Source of the DNA: Phycisphaerales bacterium
Lineage (GTDB): Bacteria; Planctomycetota; Phycisphaerae; Phycisphaerales; UBA1924
Direction of reading: 5' to 3'
DNA length: 64,000 nucleotides
Assembly (NCBI GenBank): GCA_007693765.1
Contig: RECZ01000102.1
Location: 1 to 64,000, forward strand
In this document: positions 35,944-44,817 of the stretch, piece after piece
Layout of the letters: every line of letters begins with the position of its first letter
How positions within the stretch are numbered: the stretch's first letter is position 1
Notes under the pieces: model-generated
What the model was told of the DNA's origin: nothing
The model's database searches: none
What the model saw: only the letters and a program-made list of their open reading frames with translations
Position numbers and translations under genes: made by a program

Positions 35944-37160
35944 GTGCGCCCCGCCTCTCTCCACGGCAGCGGCGCCACGCCGGGGCGTTGCAACGCGTCG
36001 AGCGCATCGCCCTCGTGGGCGCGGCGTGGGACGTTGTCGTGCTCGAGCCGCGCCGCGACCTCTCGCGCCACGGCGGGTGCGAACGCCAGTTTCGTCGGCC
36101 AGCACGCGATGAACGCGCCCGCATCGCCCACCACGGGCTCATCGGGGCGCGAGCCGTCGGGCGTGCGCCCCTCGGCGCGGTCGATGCGCAGGGCGCTCCA
36201 CTCCAGCCGCGACGTGTCGAGCCACGGCAGCGCATCGCGCAGCGCTGCGCGGCCCGCTTCGATCTGCGCCTGCTCGTCGCGCTCCACGCCGGTCTCGGCC
36301 ACGCCGCCGCCGATGTACCAGACGGCGCGCCCGTCGGGCTCGCGTTGGCTGGTGATGGTCAGGCGCGGGACGGCGCTCATGCCCACGCAGTGCGCCCACA
36401 GGTCGGGCAGGTCGCCGCGGGCCAGCAGCATGTGCAGCGGCCGGCGCTGCATCGTCGGCGTCTGGTGTTCGATCCGCCCGGCCAGCCGCGCGAGGACCGC
36501 CTCGGCGCCGGCGCCGGCGCACAGCACGCACCGCGAGGCGCGGAGTTCGACGGGCGCCCCCGCGGTGTCTTTCACTTCGATCACCGCCTCCCCCCCGTCG
36601 CCGATCCCGGGTTCGAGCGTCGACTCGTCGATGAGAAAGACGTGCTCGCCGACGTGCCGCGACAGCGCCTCCACGAGGGTTGCGGGGTCCAGGACCGGTT
36701 CGGGCACGCGGTGGACGCCGACGCTCCGCGGCGCTGCGCGGAGCGCCGCGGGGCGGTCGTCCGCGTCGACCCGCTCCGCCCGGGCCCGGATCACCTTCGA
36801 GGCCGCAGCGCCCGCGAGTCGTGCCCCGACGCCGCCCGCGGTCCATATCCACTGGTGCTCTGAGAGCACTTTGGCGGCCGAGAGGTCGATCTCGCACCCC
36901 GGGCGGTTCTCGAGGCAGGCCCGCCAGACCTCGGGCATGGGCGCGATCATCGCCGATGCCCGCCCCGCCTTGCCCGTGAGGGCGTATTTCACGCCGCCGT
37001 GGATGATCCCCTGCGAGGCGATGGTCTGCCCGGAGCCCAGGGCGCGGGCCTCCAGCAGGGCCACGGACCACCCCTGCGCCCGCAGTCGGGCCGCGGTCCA
37101 CAGCCCGGCGACACCGGCCCCGATAACGACCACATCAAAGCGGGCTCGGAGCGTGGGCAT
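35934..37160 (-). CDS. FAD-dependent oxidoreductase (DAO superfamily)
   Basis: A 408-residue flavoprotein. The N-terminal Rossmann motif is VVIGAGVAGLWTAARL (residues about 11-26), followed by the FAD-contact LLEARALGSGQTIASQGIIH. A middle substrate domain follows, with VLCAGAGAEAVLARL. It resembles D-amino-acid or L-2-hydroxyglutarate oxidases but the substrate is not clear. The ATG at 37160 is chosen over an in-frame ATG three codons before. It is first in a two-gene unit with the aldo/keto reductase. Confidence 0.88.
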   Translation of the reverse strand: MPTLRARFDVVVIGAGVAGLWTAARLRAQGWSVALLEARALGSGQTIASQGIIHGGVKYALTGKAGRASAMIAPMPEVWRACLENRPGCEIDLSAAKVLSEHQWIWTAGGVGARLAGAAASKVIRARAERVDADDRPAALRAAPRSVGVHRVPEPVLDPATLVEALSRHVGEHVFLIDESTLEPGIGDGGEAVIEVKDTAGAPVELRASRCVLCAGAGAEAVLARLAGRIEHQTPTMQRRPLHMLLARGDLPDLWAHCVGMSAVPRLTITSQREPDGRAVWYIGGGVAETGVERDEQAQIEAGRAALRDALPWLDTSRLEWSALRIDRAEGRTPDGSRPDEPVVGDAGAFIACWPTKLAFAPAVAREVAARLEHDNVPRRAHEGDALDALQRPGVAPLPWREAGRTWR

Positions 37161-37464
37161 GGGCGCATGGTTTGGAAGCCGCGGCCGCTTGTCAACGCTC
37201 CCGCGGGGCTGCCGCCGGGGCCCGCGAGGGTCCGAAACAGCGGATTTGAGCGCGGAATCGACAAAAATGGCGAGTTTTGTGCCATTCGGGGGCCCATCGG
37301 GGCCGTATGGGGTGTACTGTTCCAAGGTCGCTTGTGCCCCCGGCACGGGCGAATCGACTTGGATTCCGCGCTCCGTGTACCTCCGGATGGAGTACACCCG
37401 GGGCGCAGTCGACAACAGAGACCGAATCAGCGTTCGGCGCGACACATTGAGGAGAATCGCAGCG
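37161..37464. other. Divergent intergenic region
   Basis: About 300 bases separate the FAD oxidoreductase and the metalloprotease. It must hold promoters for both. I see GTGTAC/GTACAC as an inverted repeat flanking a CTCCGGATGGA core near 37375-37400 (possible operator or leader hairpin), but no promoter that I would call. Confidence 0.4.
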
Positions 37465-39204
37465 ATGGATGTCATCCGTACCAAACTTTTCGGAGCTTTT
37501 ACGGCGGCGGCCCTCGCCTGCCTCATCCTCACCCCGACGGCGGCGTTCGCGTCGCCAGACAACCCCGTGGCCGCGTCGCGGCTCTTCGCCGACGCCCCGC
37601 GCCCCGCGGACCTGGAGAACCGCGAACTGCCCGAGGTGTCGCGGACCCGCTACGTCACCGTCGACCACGAAGCCCTCGAGTCCGCCCGTCTGCGCGGCGC
37701 CGAGGGGCTCGTCCTCGACCTCTTCCCGGACACGGTGCTCCACGTGACGTACACGCGCGACGAGACGGCCCTGTACGCCGACTACGTCTGGATGGGCGAG
37801 GTCGTGGGCGACCCCGGCAGCAGCGTCGCGCTCTCCGTGAGCCGGGGCATGACCGTGGGTGAGATCAACTCCCCGCAGCACGGCCTCTTCCTCGTGACCT
37901 ACGCCGGCGAGGGCGTGCACTCCATTCTGGAGTTCAACCCCGATGTGCTCGACCCCTGCGCCATGGATCAGGAAGCGCACGCCGTCCACGCGCCCACGAT
38001 GCGCGACGACGAGATCACCGAGCTCGCCCGCTCCAGCGACGACGGCTCGCTGATCGACGTGCTCGTGCTCTACACGCCCTCGGCCCGCAACACCGCCGGC
38101 GGCGAGAACGCGATCCGCAACGCCATCGACTCGTTCATCGCCCAGACCAACAACTCCTACAACAACAGCGCCATCACCCCCCGCGTCCGCCTGGTGCACG
38201 CCGCGCTGACCAACTACACCGAATCGCCCAACGGGATGGGCACCGACCTGAGCAACCTGCGCAGCACCACCAACGGCATCATGCCCGAGGCCCACACGCT
38301 GCGCAACCAGTACGGCGCCGACCTCGTCGCCCTCATCTCGATGTCCACCGGCGCGTGCGGCATCGCCTACCTCATGACGAACCCCTCCGTCGGCTTCCAG
38401 AGCAACGCCTTCAGCGTGACGCGCTACACCTGCGGCGGCCTCACCTTCGCCCACGAACTCGGCCACAACCAGGGCAGCAACCACGATCACCAGAACGCCT
38501 CCAACGGCGCGTACTGCTACTCGTTCGGCTACCGCACGCCCAACAGCCAGTGGCGCACCGTCATGGCGTACGCCCCCGGCACCCGGATCTCGTACTTCTC
38601 CAACCCCGACATCACGTTCAACGGCTTCCCGATGGGCATCTCCGGCAACGGCTGCCCCTCCAACGCCGCCGACAACGCCCGCTCGATCGACAACACCGCC
38701 ATCTTCGTCGCCAACTTCCGCAAGAGCGTCGTGGGCAACCCGCCGCCCGAGTCGTTCACGCTCAACAACCCGCCCGCCGACGCCGTCGGCGTCAGCACCG
38801 GCGTCAACTTCACGTGGCAGACGGCCACCTACGCCCAGACGTACGACCTCACCGTCTCGACCAACAGCGACCTCTCCGACCCGATCATCTACGCCACGGA
38901 CATCAGCACCACCAACTACTCCGTCGGCTCCGGCACGCTCGAGTTCTTCACCGACTACTACTGGAGCGTGCAGGCCTTCGGCTTCGGCGGCGACACCGTC
39001 AGCAGCCCCGAGGTGCAGACGTTCCGCACCCGCTCGCAGGGCGACATCACCGGCGACGGGCAGGTCGGCTTCAACGACCTCAGCCTCGTGCTGGGACAGT
39101 TCGGCCAGACCGGCAGCGGCCTCGACGGCGACGTCAACGGCGACGGGCAGGTCGGCTTCGCTGACCTGAGCATCATCCTCTCCACGTTCGGCCAGGGCTC
39201 CTGA
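37465..39204 (+). CDS. Secreted reprolysin-like zinc metalloprotease with Fn3-like and dockerin-like modules
   Basis: A 579-residue exported protease. The signal peptide is about residues 1-29 (ends TAAFA). A propeptide-like region runs to about 190. The catalytic domain has DVLVLYTPSAR, the zinc motif FAHELGHNQGSNHD (HExxHxxGxxHD) and a downstream Met-turn TVMAYAPG. A fibronectin-like module covers about 430-520 (TATYAQTYDLTVSTNSDLSD), then two dockerin-like repeats (GDITGDGQVGFNDLSLVLGQ, GDVNGDGQVGFADLSIILST). The ATG at 37465 has GAGGAGA about 10 bases upstream. Extracellular protein breakdown is the likely role. Confidence 0.92.
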   Translation: MDVIRTKLFGAFTAAALACLILTPTAAFASPDNPVAASRLFADAPRPADLENRELPEVSRTRYVTVDHEALESARLRGAEGLVLDLFPDTVLHVTYTRDETALYADYVWMGEVVGDPGSSVALSVSRGMTVGEINSPQHGLFLVTYAGEGVHSILEFNPDVLDPCAMDQEAHAVHAPTMRDDEITELARSSDDGSLIDVLVLYTPSARNTAGGENAIRNAIDSFIAQTNNSYNNSAITPRVRLVHAALTNYTESPNGMGTDLSNLRSTTNGIMPEAHTLRNQYGADLVALISMSTGACGIAYLMTNPSVGFQSNAFSVTRYTCGGLTFAHELGHNQGSNHDHQNASNGAYCYSFGYRTPNSQWRTVMAYAPGTRISYFSNPDITFNGFPMGISGNGCPSNAADNARSIDNTAIFVANFRKSVVGNPPPESFTLNNPPADAVGVSTGVNFTWQTATYAQTYDLTVSTNSDLSDPIIYATDISTTNYSVGSGTLEFFTDYYWSVQAFGFGGDTVSSPEVQTFRTRSQGDITGDGQVGFNDLSLVLGQFGQTGSGLDGDVNGDGQVGFADLSIILSTFGQGS

Positions 39205-39236
39205 GCCCGCACGCCCGACGCGATATCCGAACCACC

Positions 39237-39271
39237 ACGGCGGCGCGCCCTCATCGGCGCGCCGCCGTCTT
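39237..39271 (+). terminator. Hairpin terminator after the metalloprotease
   Basis: A 12-bp stem ACGGCGGCGCGC/GCGCGCCGCCGT (39237-39248 with 39257-39268), 8-nt loop, followed only by CTT. The T-run is weak. Confidence 0.65.
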
Positions 39272-39432
39272 CGCGGACAACCCCCCGCGCTTCACGCGCA
39301 ACCCCCCACGCGCAACCCCACGCGCAACCATGCGGTGAGACAACGTCAGGAACGCTCGCGGCCGCACGCAAGGCCAAACGGCGCCCGGCGGGCACGCAGG
39401 TTTTTCTTCATCTCGTGAGAGGAAAGACGCCC

Positions 39433-40503
39433 ATGCATAGAGCAACCCGGTCATTCGCGCTCGGGGCCGCGCTCGCGGCGGGGGCGCCGGCGGGCGCGGC
39501 GACGCTCACGCAGTCGGTTTCGCACACACCGACCCATGTGCGCCTCGGGCACTTGATGCTCAACGACGACCCGGGGGCGGTGTACAACAGCGCCACGCTG
39601 CAAGGCCTCTTTCTGCCGCTCGCGGAGTTGATCCACGACTTCGGCGTGCAGCACGGCAACCCGGCGAGCGGCTTTGCGAACGCGCAGGACTTTCTGGATT
39701 CGGCGCTGACCGGGGGCACGACCGGAGGGGGCCAGATCAATACGCTAAACGGGTGGCTTCTCACCGGAAAAGACCCGCTGGAGATCACCAACGTCGGGGG
39801 GTTCCCGGGCTTCGACTACACGCCGTGGACGCACGGGGTGCAGGCGTTTTATCGCTTGAGCATTCCCCGGCAGTACCTCACCGCCTCCGGCGACCCCGGT
39901 GATTGGGGCGTCGAGGGGAAGGTCTACGCGACCATCACGCTCTCGGACATCGTTGTCCCGGATGCGTTTGTGGGGCGGGCGGGCATTAACAGTTGGTCCG
40001 CCGACGGCCTCGCCTACCGGCTCACGATCGTCTCGCCGGCGCCGCAGGCGTTCGCGCTGGTCAGCCCGGCGGACAACGCCACGGGCGTCGCGGCGGGGGC
40101 GTCGTTCTCGTGGGAGGGCGCGGCGTACGCCCAGACGTACGTGCTCTCGGTCTCGACGCACAGCGACCTGAGCGACCCCGTCGTCCAGCACACGCTCGGC
40201 GAGACCTCGTACACGCTCCCGGCCCAGACGCTCGACCACATGACCGACTACCACTGGGGCGTGAAGGCGATCGGCCACGGCGGCGAGACGCTCAGCGACC
40301 CCGCGGCCCGCGCCTTCCGCACCCGCCCGCGGGGCGACATCACCGGCGACGGCGTGGTGGGCTTCGACGACCTGAGCATCGTGCTGTCCCAGTTCGGCCA
40401 GTCCGGCCCCGGCCTCGAGGGCGACGTGAACGCCGACGGCGTGGTCGACTTCGCCGACCTGAGCATCATCCTCGCCGACTTCGGCCAGGGCGCGGGGGGC
40501 TGA
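39433..40503 (+). CDS. Secreted protein with Fn3-like and dockerin-like modules
   Basis: A 356-residue exported protein. The signal peptide is about residues 1-24 (SFALGAALAAGAPAGA). An N-terminal domain of about 180 residues is unknown (NDDPGAVYNSATLQGLFLPL, PWTHGVQAFYRLSIP). The second half is clearly homologous to the C-terminal half of the preceding metalloprotease: Fn3-like block AAYAQTYVLSVSTHSDLSDP, then dockerin-like GDITGDGVVGFDDLSIVLSQ and GDVNADGVVDFADLSIILAD. The ATG at 39433 has GAGAGGA about 9 bases upstream. It was probably formed by module duplication. Confidence 0.85.
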   Translation: MHRATRSFALGAALAAGAPAGAATLTQSVSHTPTHVRLGHLMLNDDPGAVYNSATLQGLFLPLAELIHDFGVQHGNPASGFANAQDFLDSALTGGTTGGGQINTLNGWLLTGKDPLEITNVGGFPGFDYTPWTHGVQAFYRLSIPRQYLTASGDPGDWGVEGKVYATITLSDIVVPDAFVGRAGINSWSADGLAYRLTIVSPAPQAFALVSPADNATGVAAGASFSWEGAAYAQTYVLSVSTHSDLSDPVVQHTLGETSYTLPAQTLDHMTDYHWGVKAIGHGGETLSDPAARAFRTRPRGDITGDGVVGFDDLSIVLSQFGQSGPGLEGDVNADGVVDFADLSIILADFGQGAGG

Positions 40504-40526
40504 ACGGGCCCCCGGGGGCGCGCCGC

Positions 40527-40979
40527 TCACCGGCCCGTCAGCAGCAGCACGCCAGCGAGGATCATGACGACGCCGATCCCCTTGCGCAGCGTCATCGGCT
40601 CCTGCAGGATCAGCCACCCCAGCAGCACCGCGACCGCCGGCGCCAGCGTGAAGGCGATCGGCTTGACGCGCGAGATCTCGCCCACGCTCAGGGCGCTGTA
40701 GAAGAAGATCATCGCCGCGGCGCCGGCGACCAGCCCCGAGCCGAGCACGAGTTTGAGCAGCACGGGCGTCTCGATGGTGCGCCACCACCCGGCGCGCTCG
40801 GCGCCCGAGTAGCGCATCGCGATCAGGTACGCCGCCCAGAGCACGGGCAGCGCCACCGTCGAGCGCACCGCGATGGCGGTGATCGGCCCGACCTGCTTCG
40901 TGTGCAGCACGGACTTGGTGAAGAGTTCGCCGATGCCCCAGCAGACACCGGCGCCGATGGCGAGCAGGACAGCGTTCAT
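40527..40979 (-). CDS. EamA-domain (DMT) half-size transporter
   Basis: A 150-residue membrane protein with five predicted segments: a single EamA unit. Typical blocks: GAGVCWGIGELFTKSV, FFYSALSVGEISRVKPIAFT and LGWLILQEPMT. Full-size DMT proteins carry two such units, so it probably dimerises. The ATG at 40979 starts MNAVLLAIGAG. Substrate unknown. It is transcribed toward the secreted-protein gene and ends 23 bases past that gene's stop. Confidence 0.88.
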   Translation of the reverse strand: MNAVLLAIGAGVCWGIGELFTKSVLHTKQVGPITAIAVRSTVALPVLWAAYLIAMRYSGAERAGWWRTIETPVLLKLVLGSGLVAGAAAMIFFYSALSVGEISRVKPIAFTLAPAVAVLLGWLILQEPMTLRKGIGVVMILAGVLLLTGR

Positions 40980-41027
40980 GGCGCGCACTGTACCGGGGCG
41001 GGTGTCGGGGGCTGGTTCCGGGGGGGC

Positions 41028-42341
41028 TCAATCCTCGCGCTGCGCCTCGTCCAGGCGCGTCGCCGAGAGCGCCGCCAGCGCCGACATCCCCGCGAAGAGC
41101 AGCAGCGTGGCCTCGAACCCGAACCGCTGCGCCACGGCCGCGGTGGCCCCGGCCGCCAGCAGCAGCACGCCGATCGCCGTGTTCGAGAGCGCTGTGTACG
41201 CGGCGCGGGTCTCCTCCGTGGCCATGTCGACGATGTGCGTCGCCCGCCCCACGCGCACCCCCTGGTGGGCGATCATCAGCACGAAGAGCAGCGTCGGGAA
41301 CAGCCACAGGCCCGTGGCGCCGCCCACGCCCGCCAGCCCCGCAACCGCCGCGCCGGCCATGGTCGCCGCGCCGATCACGCCGGCGAGGATCATCACCCGC
41401 CGGCTGGAGCGGTCCGACATGCGCCCCCAGATGTACGAACTCACCAGCGAGGCCGTCGCGGACGCGATCAGGAACGGCCCCAGCCGCCCCAGCCCGTTGT
41501 CGCCGTCGACGCCGCTCATGGCCAGCACGTAGGGCGGCGCCAGCGCCGTCGCGGTCAGCAGCCCGCGCGTGACGATGAACCGCCGCAGCGGCGCATCGGT
41601 GCGCAGCAGACCCACCTGTCGCACGGCGACGCGCAGCGCGCTCTGGCCGCCCTCGGTCGATCCGGGCGCCTCCGCCAGCGTCGCGAACAGCGCGGCCGCG
41701 GCCAGCCAGCATCCCGCCGCGACCAGCAGCACGATCGCGACGTTGGGGACGGTGAGCGGGATGATCCCGAAACTGAGCAGAGCGCCGAACGCCAGCACCA
41801 CACCCGCCGAGGCCGTCGCCGCGGAGCCCGTGGCCGTGCCGCGTGTCGCCTTCGACACCGTTTTGCCCAGCACGTCCTTGTACGTCACCGAGCACACGCT
41901 CCGCGCCACGGCGAAGACGGCGAGCAGGCCGATGATCGCCGCCCCGGCCGCGGGCCCCTCCATGGTGAACGCCGTGGCCGCGATGCCGATCAGGGCCAGC
42001 GCCTGCGCCACGCTCCCCAGCGCCCACGCCCACTTGCGCACCGGCAGTTTGCGGAGAACGCCCGCGGTCACGAGTTGCGGCAGCAGCGACCCCGCCTCCC
42101 GCACCGGGACCAGGAGCCCGATCATCCCGGCGGGCGCGCCCAGCGCCGTGAGCAGCCACGCCAGCGTCAGTTTGGGGTCGGCGAGGCCGTCGCCCGCCTT
42201 GGTCAGCGTGAGGCTGGCGACGTGCACCGTGAAGTTTCGCGGCTGCTCTTGGCACGCTTCTTCGGGGATGTCGCGGCAGACGCGCCCGTCGTCCTCGGAG
42301 GTCAGCGTCTCGTGGATGGCTTTGGAGATCGAAGCGGGCAA
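41028..42341 (-). CDS. Major facilitator superfamily transporter
   Basis: A 437-residue membrane protein with about 10-12 predicted helices in two halves. The cytoplasmic motif A-like loop WGRMSDRSSRR lies between helices in the second half. The start is TTG at 42341 with GGAGG six bases upstream; no ATG fits better. The frame continues far upstream but that part overlaps the C39-like gene on the other strand. Substrate unknown. It is divergent from the peptide-ligase operon across about 150 bases that include a CCCCCGGA-type tandem repeat. Confidence 0.85.
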   Translation of the reverse strand: MPASISKAIHETLTSEDDGRVCRDIPEEACQEQPRNFTVHVASLTLTKAGDGLADPKLTLAWLLTALGAPAGMIGLLVPVREAGSLLPQLVTAGVLRKLPVRKWAWALGSVAQALALIGIAATAFTMEGPAAGAAIIGLLAVFAVARSVCSVTYKDVLGKTVSKATRGTATGSAATASAGVVLAFGALLSFGIIPLTVPNVAIVLLVAAGCWLAAAALFATLAEAPGSTEGGQSALRVAVRQVGLLRTDAPLRRFIVTRGLLTATALAPPYVLAMSGVDGDNGLGRLGPFLIASATASLVSSYIWGRMSDRSSRRVMILAGVIGAATMAGAAVAGLAGVGGATGLWLFPTLLFVLMIAHQGVRVGRATHIVDMATEETRAAYTALSNTAIGVLLLAAGATAAVAQRFGFEATLLLFAGMSALAALSATRLDEAQRED

Positions 42342-42411
42342 TGCGGTCCTCCGCGCGGCGTCGGGCCCCACAACGGGGCGTGCGACGGTGTCGGCCACTC
42401 TACCCCGCCCG

Positions 42412-42456
42412 CCCCCCCGCCCCCGGACCCCCGGACCCCCAGCCCCCGGACCCCGG
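42412..42456. repeat. CCCCCGGA-type short tandem repeat
   Basis: Four tandem 8-mer-like units of CCCCCGGA or near variants in the divergent promoter region between the MFS and peptide-ligase operons. Similar tandem units are seen at 6232-6260, 33941-33976, 55806-55830 and 58806-58846. Confidence 0.65.
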
Positions 42457-42494
42457 CGCACAGCGCGGCGGGCGCTCTGCAGAGGGGCGCCGGT

Positions 42495-43343
42495 ATGATC
42501 CACCCGCCGCGCCGATCCTCGGACGCGGCGCACAGGCTCCACGGGATGCGCAACAGACTCTCTCTCGACATCCTCGCCCAGCCGGACGACACCACGTGCG
42601 GCCCAACGTGCCTGCACGCGCTCTATCGCTACTACGGCGACGACATGCCTCTCGAGCGGGTGATCGACGAGACGCAGCGCCTCCGCCACGGGGGCACGCT
42701 AGCGGTGCTGCTCGCCAAGCACGCGATGCGGCGCGGGTACAAGGTGCAGATCTACACCTACAACGTGCACGTCTTTGATCCCACGTGGTTCGAGCCCGGC
42801 GCCGGGGACATGCGCGACCTCCTGCGCGCCCAGATCAAGCGCAAGCGCGACGCCCGGATCCGGTTCGCGTCCAGGGCGTACATCGAATTTCTTGACATGG
42901 GAGGCGAGATCTACCTGCGCGACCTGACGCGCGACCTCATCAGGAAGCACCTCGACCGGGGCGTGCCCATCCTCACCGGCCTCAACGCGACGTACCTCTA
43001 CCGCGAGGCCCGCGAGCGCCAGCGCGACGGCAAGCCCGACCCCATCGGGGGCGAGAGCACCGGGCACTTCGTGGTGCTGAGCGGGTACGACCGCGAGGAG
43101 CGCACCGTCAGCGTCGCCGACCCGCTGGAATCCAACCCCGTCTCGCGCACCACCAGTTACGACGTGGACATCGACCGCCTGATGTGCTCGATCCTGCTGG
43201 GCATCGCGACGTACGACGCCAACCTGCTCATCATCCGCCCCGGCGATTCGAAGGGATCGCCCAGCCCCGCGCCGACGACCAAGGTCGCCCGGCGCAAGGG
43301 CGCGAAGGGAGGCAAACGTGCCCGCGCTCGTCGTCGTCAGTGA
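42495..43343 (+). CDS. C39-like cysteine peptidase, first gene of the amide-ligase operon
   Basis: A 282-residue papain-fold peptidase of the C39-like type. QPDDTTCGPTC places the presumed nucleophile Cys35 (from the first ATG). The His is H191 in STGHFVVLSGYD and the Asp D209 in VADPLES. A basic tail (KGAKGGKRARARRRQ) ends it. The start is ATG at 42495 (GAGGGG about 7 bases upstream) or ATG 42546 (MRNRLSLD). Related peptidases occur next to or fused with GNAT domains beside RimK-like ligases; here no GNAT is fused. The next gene begins 26 bases before this one ends. A role in cutting a peptide made by the operon is inferred. Confidence 0.8.
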   Translation: MIHPPRRSSDAAHRLHGMRNRLSLDILAQPDDTTCGPTCLHALYRYYGDDMPLERVIDETQRLRHGGTLAVLLAKHAMRRGYKVQIYTYNVHVFDPTWFEPGAGDMRDLLRAQIKRKRDARIRFASRAYIEFLDMGGEIYLRDLTRDLIRKHLDRGVPILTGLNATYLYREARERQRDGKPDPIGGESTGHFVVLSGYDREERTVSVADPLESNPVSRTTSYDVDIDRLMCSILLGIATYDANLLIIRPGDSKGSPSPAPTTKVARRKGAKGGKRARARRRQ

Positions 43344-44817
43344 ACCGGAGGACTGGTCGGACGAGGTGCTCGGCGCCACGGTCGTCAGCGCGCGCGACTA
43401 TCTCATTCAGCCCCGCTTCAGCGAGTCGCGCGGGTGGAAGGTGCACAACCTGTGCCGCTCGTACCGCTACCAGAGCGCGGGGTATTACGTCTCGCTGCTG
43501 GCCGCGGCCCGCGGGCACAAGCCCATGCCCAGCATCACGACGATCCAGGACATGAAGTCCGTCTCGCTGGCGCGGGCGGCGACGTGGGACCTCGACGAGC
43601 AGATCCAGAAGAGCCTCACGCCGATCACGACGGGCAAGTTCACGCTGAGCATCTACTTCGGGCGCAACTTCGCCCAGCGCTACCAGCGCCTCAGCCTCGC
43701 GCTCTTCAATCTGTTCCCGGCGCCGCTGCTGCGGGCGCAATTCAAGCGCGAGAGCGACGAGTGGCGCCTGCAGAGCATCAGCCCCATCAGCGCCGAGGAC
43801 GTGCCCGACGAGCACTGGCCCTTCGTCTTCGAGAGCGCCGCCCATTACTTCGAGCGCGGCGTGCCGACCTCGCGGCGCACCAAGGCGGCGCGGTACGACC
43901 TCGCCATCCTCCACAACCCCGAGCAGCGCGACTCGCCCTCCGGGCCCAAGACGCTCCAGAAATTCGTCCGGGCGGCGGAGGCGCTGGGCATGCGCGCCGA
44001 GCTCATCACCCGCGACGACTACGGGCGCCTGGCGGAGTTCGACGCCCTCTTCATCCGTGAGACCACCTACCCCAACAACTACACGTACCGCTTCGCGCGG
44101 CGCGCCGCGGCGGAGGGGCTCGTCGTCATGGACGACCCCGACTCCATCGTGAAATGCACCAACAAGGTGTACCTCGCGGAACTGATGAACCGCCACAAGG
44201 CGCCCACGCCCAAGACGCTGATCGTGCACCGCGACAACGTCGCCGACATCGCCCCCACGCTGGGGATGCCCTGCGTGCTCAAGCAGCCCGACAGCTCGTT
44301 CTCGCAGGGCGTCGTCAAGGTGAACGATGAGGATGAGCTCCGCGTGCAGATCAAGGCGCTGCTCGAGAGCTCCGAGATGCTCATCGCGCAGGAATTCGTG
44401 CCCACCAAGTTCGACTGGCGGATCGGGGTCATCGACCGCAAACCGCTGTATGCGTGCCGCTACTTCATGGCGGAGAAGCACTGGCAGATCATCAACCAGC
44501 AGCGCCCCGAGCGCGGGCGGTACGGGCGTGTGGAGACGATCCCGGTGGAGGACGCCCCGCCGCGGGTGGTGAAACTCGCGGTGCGCGCCGCGAACCTGAT
44601 CGGGGACGGCTTCTACGGCGTGGACATCAAGGAGCGCGCCGGGCGGTGCTACGTGATCGAGGTCAACGACAACCCCAACGTCGACAGCGGCTACGAGGAC
44701 GCCGTGCTCAAGAAGGACCTCTACGCCACGGTGATGGGGGTCTTCCTGCGACGCATCGAGGAACGCAAGAACGGGAGGGGCGCGGGTGAGCGAGCCGGGC
44801 ACGCGACGACTGTTTGA
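43318..44817 (+). CDS. RimK-like ATP-grasp amide ligase with N-terminal RLAN-type domain
   Basis: A 499-residue ligase. The N-terminal 200 residues match the RimK-associated (RLAN) domain (ARDYLIQPRFSESRGWKVHN, SAGYYVSLLAAARGHKPMPS). The ATP-grasp core has KCTNKVYLAELMNRHKAP, CVLKQPDSSFSQGVVKV, IAQEFVPTKFDWRIGVIDRK and the metal-binding EVNDNPNVDSGYED. The family joins an amino group to a carboxylate with ATP, often Glu tails. The GTG at 43318 has GGGAGG five bases upstream. It overlaps the C39-like gene by 26 bases and the GCS2 gene by 32 bases. Substrate unknown. Confidence 0.9.
   Translation: MPALVVVSEPEDWSDEVLGATVVSARDYLIQPRFSESRGWKVHNLCRSYRYQSAGYYVSLLAAARGHKPMPSITTIQDMKSVSLARAATWDLDEQIQKSLTPITTGKFTLSIYFGRNFAQRYQRLSLALFNLFPAPLLRAQFKRESDEWRLQSISPISAEDVPDEHWPFVFESAAHYFERGVPTSRRTKAARYDLAILHNPEQRDSPSGPKTLQKFVRAAEALGMRAELITRDDYGRLAEFDALFIRETTYPNNYTYRFARRAAAEGLVVMDDPDSIVKCTNKVYLAELMNRHKAPTPKTLIVHRDNVADIAPTLGMPCVLKQPDSSFSQGVVKVNDEDELRVQIKALLESSEMLIAQEFVPTKFDWRIGVIDRKPLYACRYFMAEKHWQIINQQRPERGRYGRVETIPVEDAPPRVVKLAVRAANLIGDGFYGVDIKERAGRCYVIEVNDNPNVDSGYEDAVLKKDLYATVMGVFLRRIEERKNGRGAGERAGHATTV

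Noticed and set aside
35182-37464. Plus-strand open frame in front of the metalloprotease
   Set aside because: Antisense to the aldo/keto reductase and FAD oxidoreductase; the protease has a proper signal peptide at 37465.
39745-42255. 836-codon open frame on the minus strand
   Set aside because: Shadow of the secreted-protein, EamA and MFS genes; R/G/A-rich with no motif.
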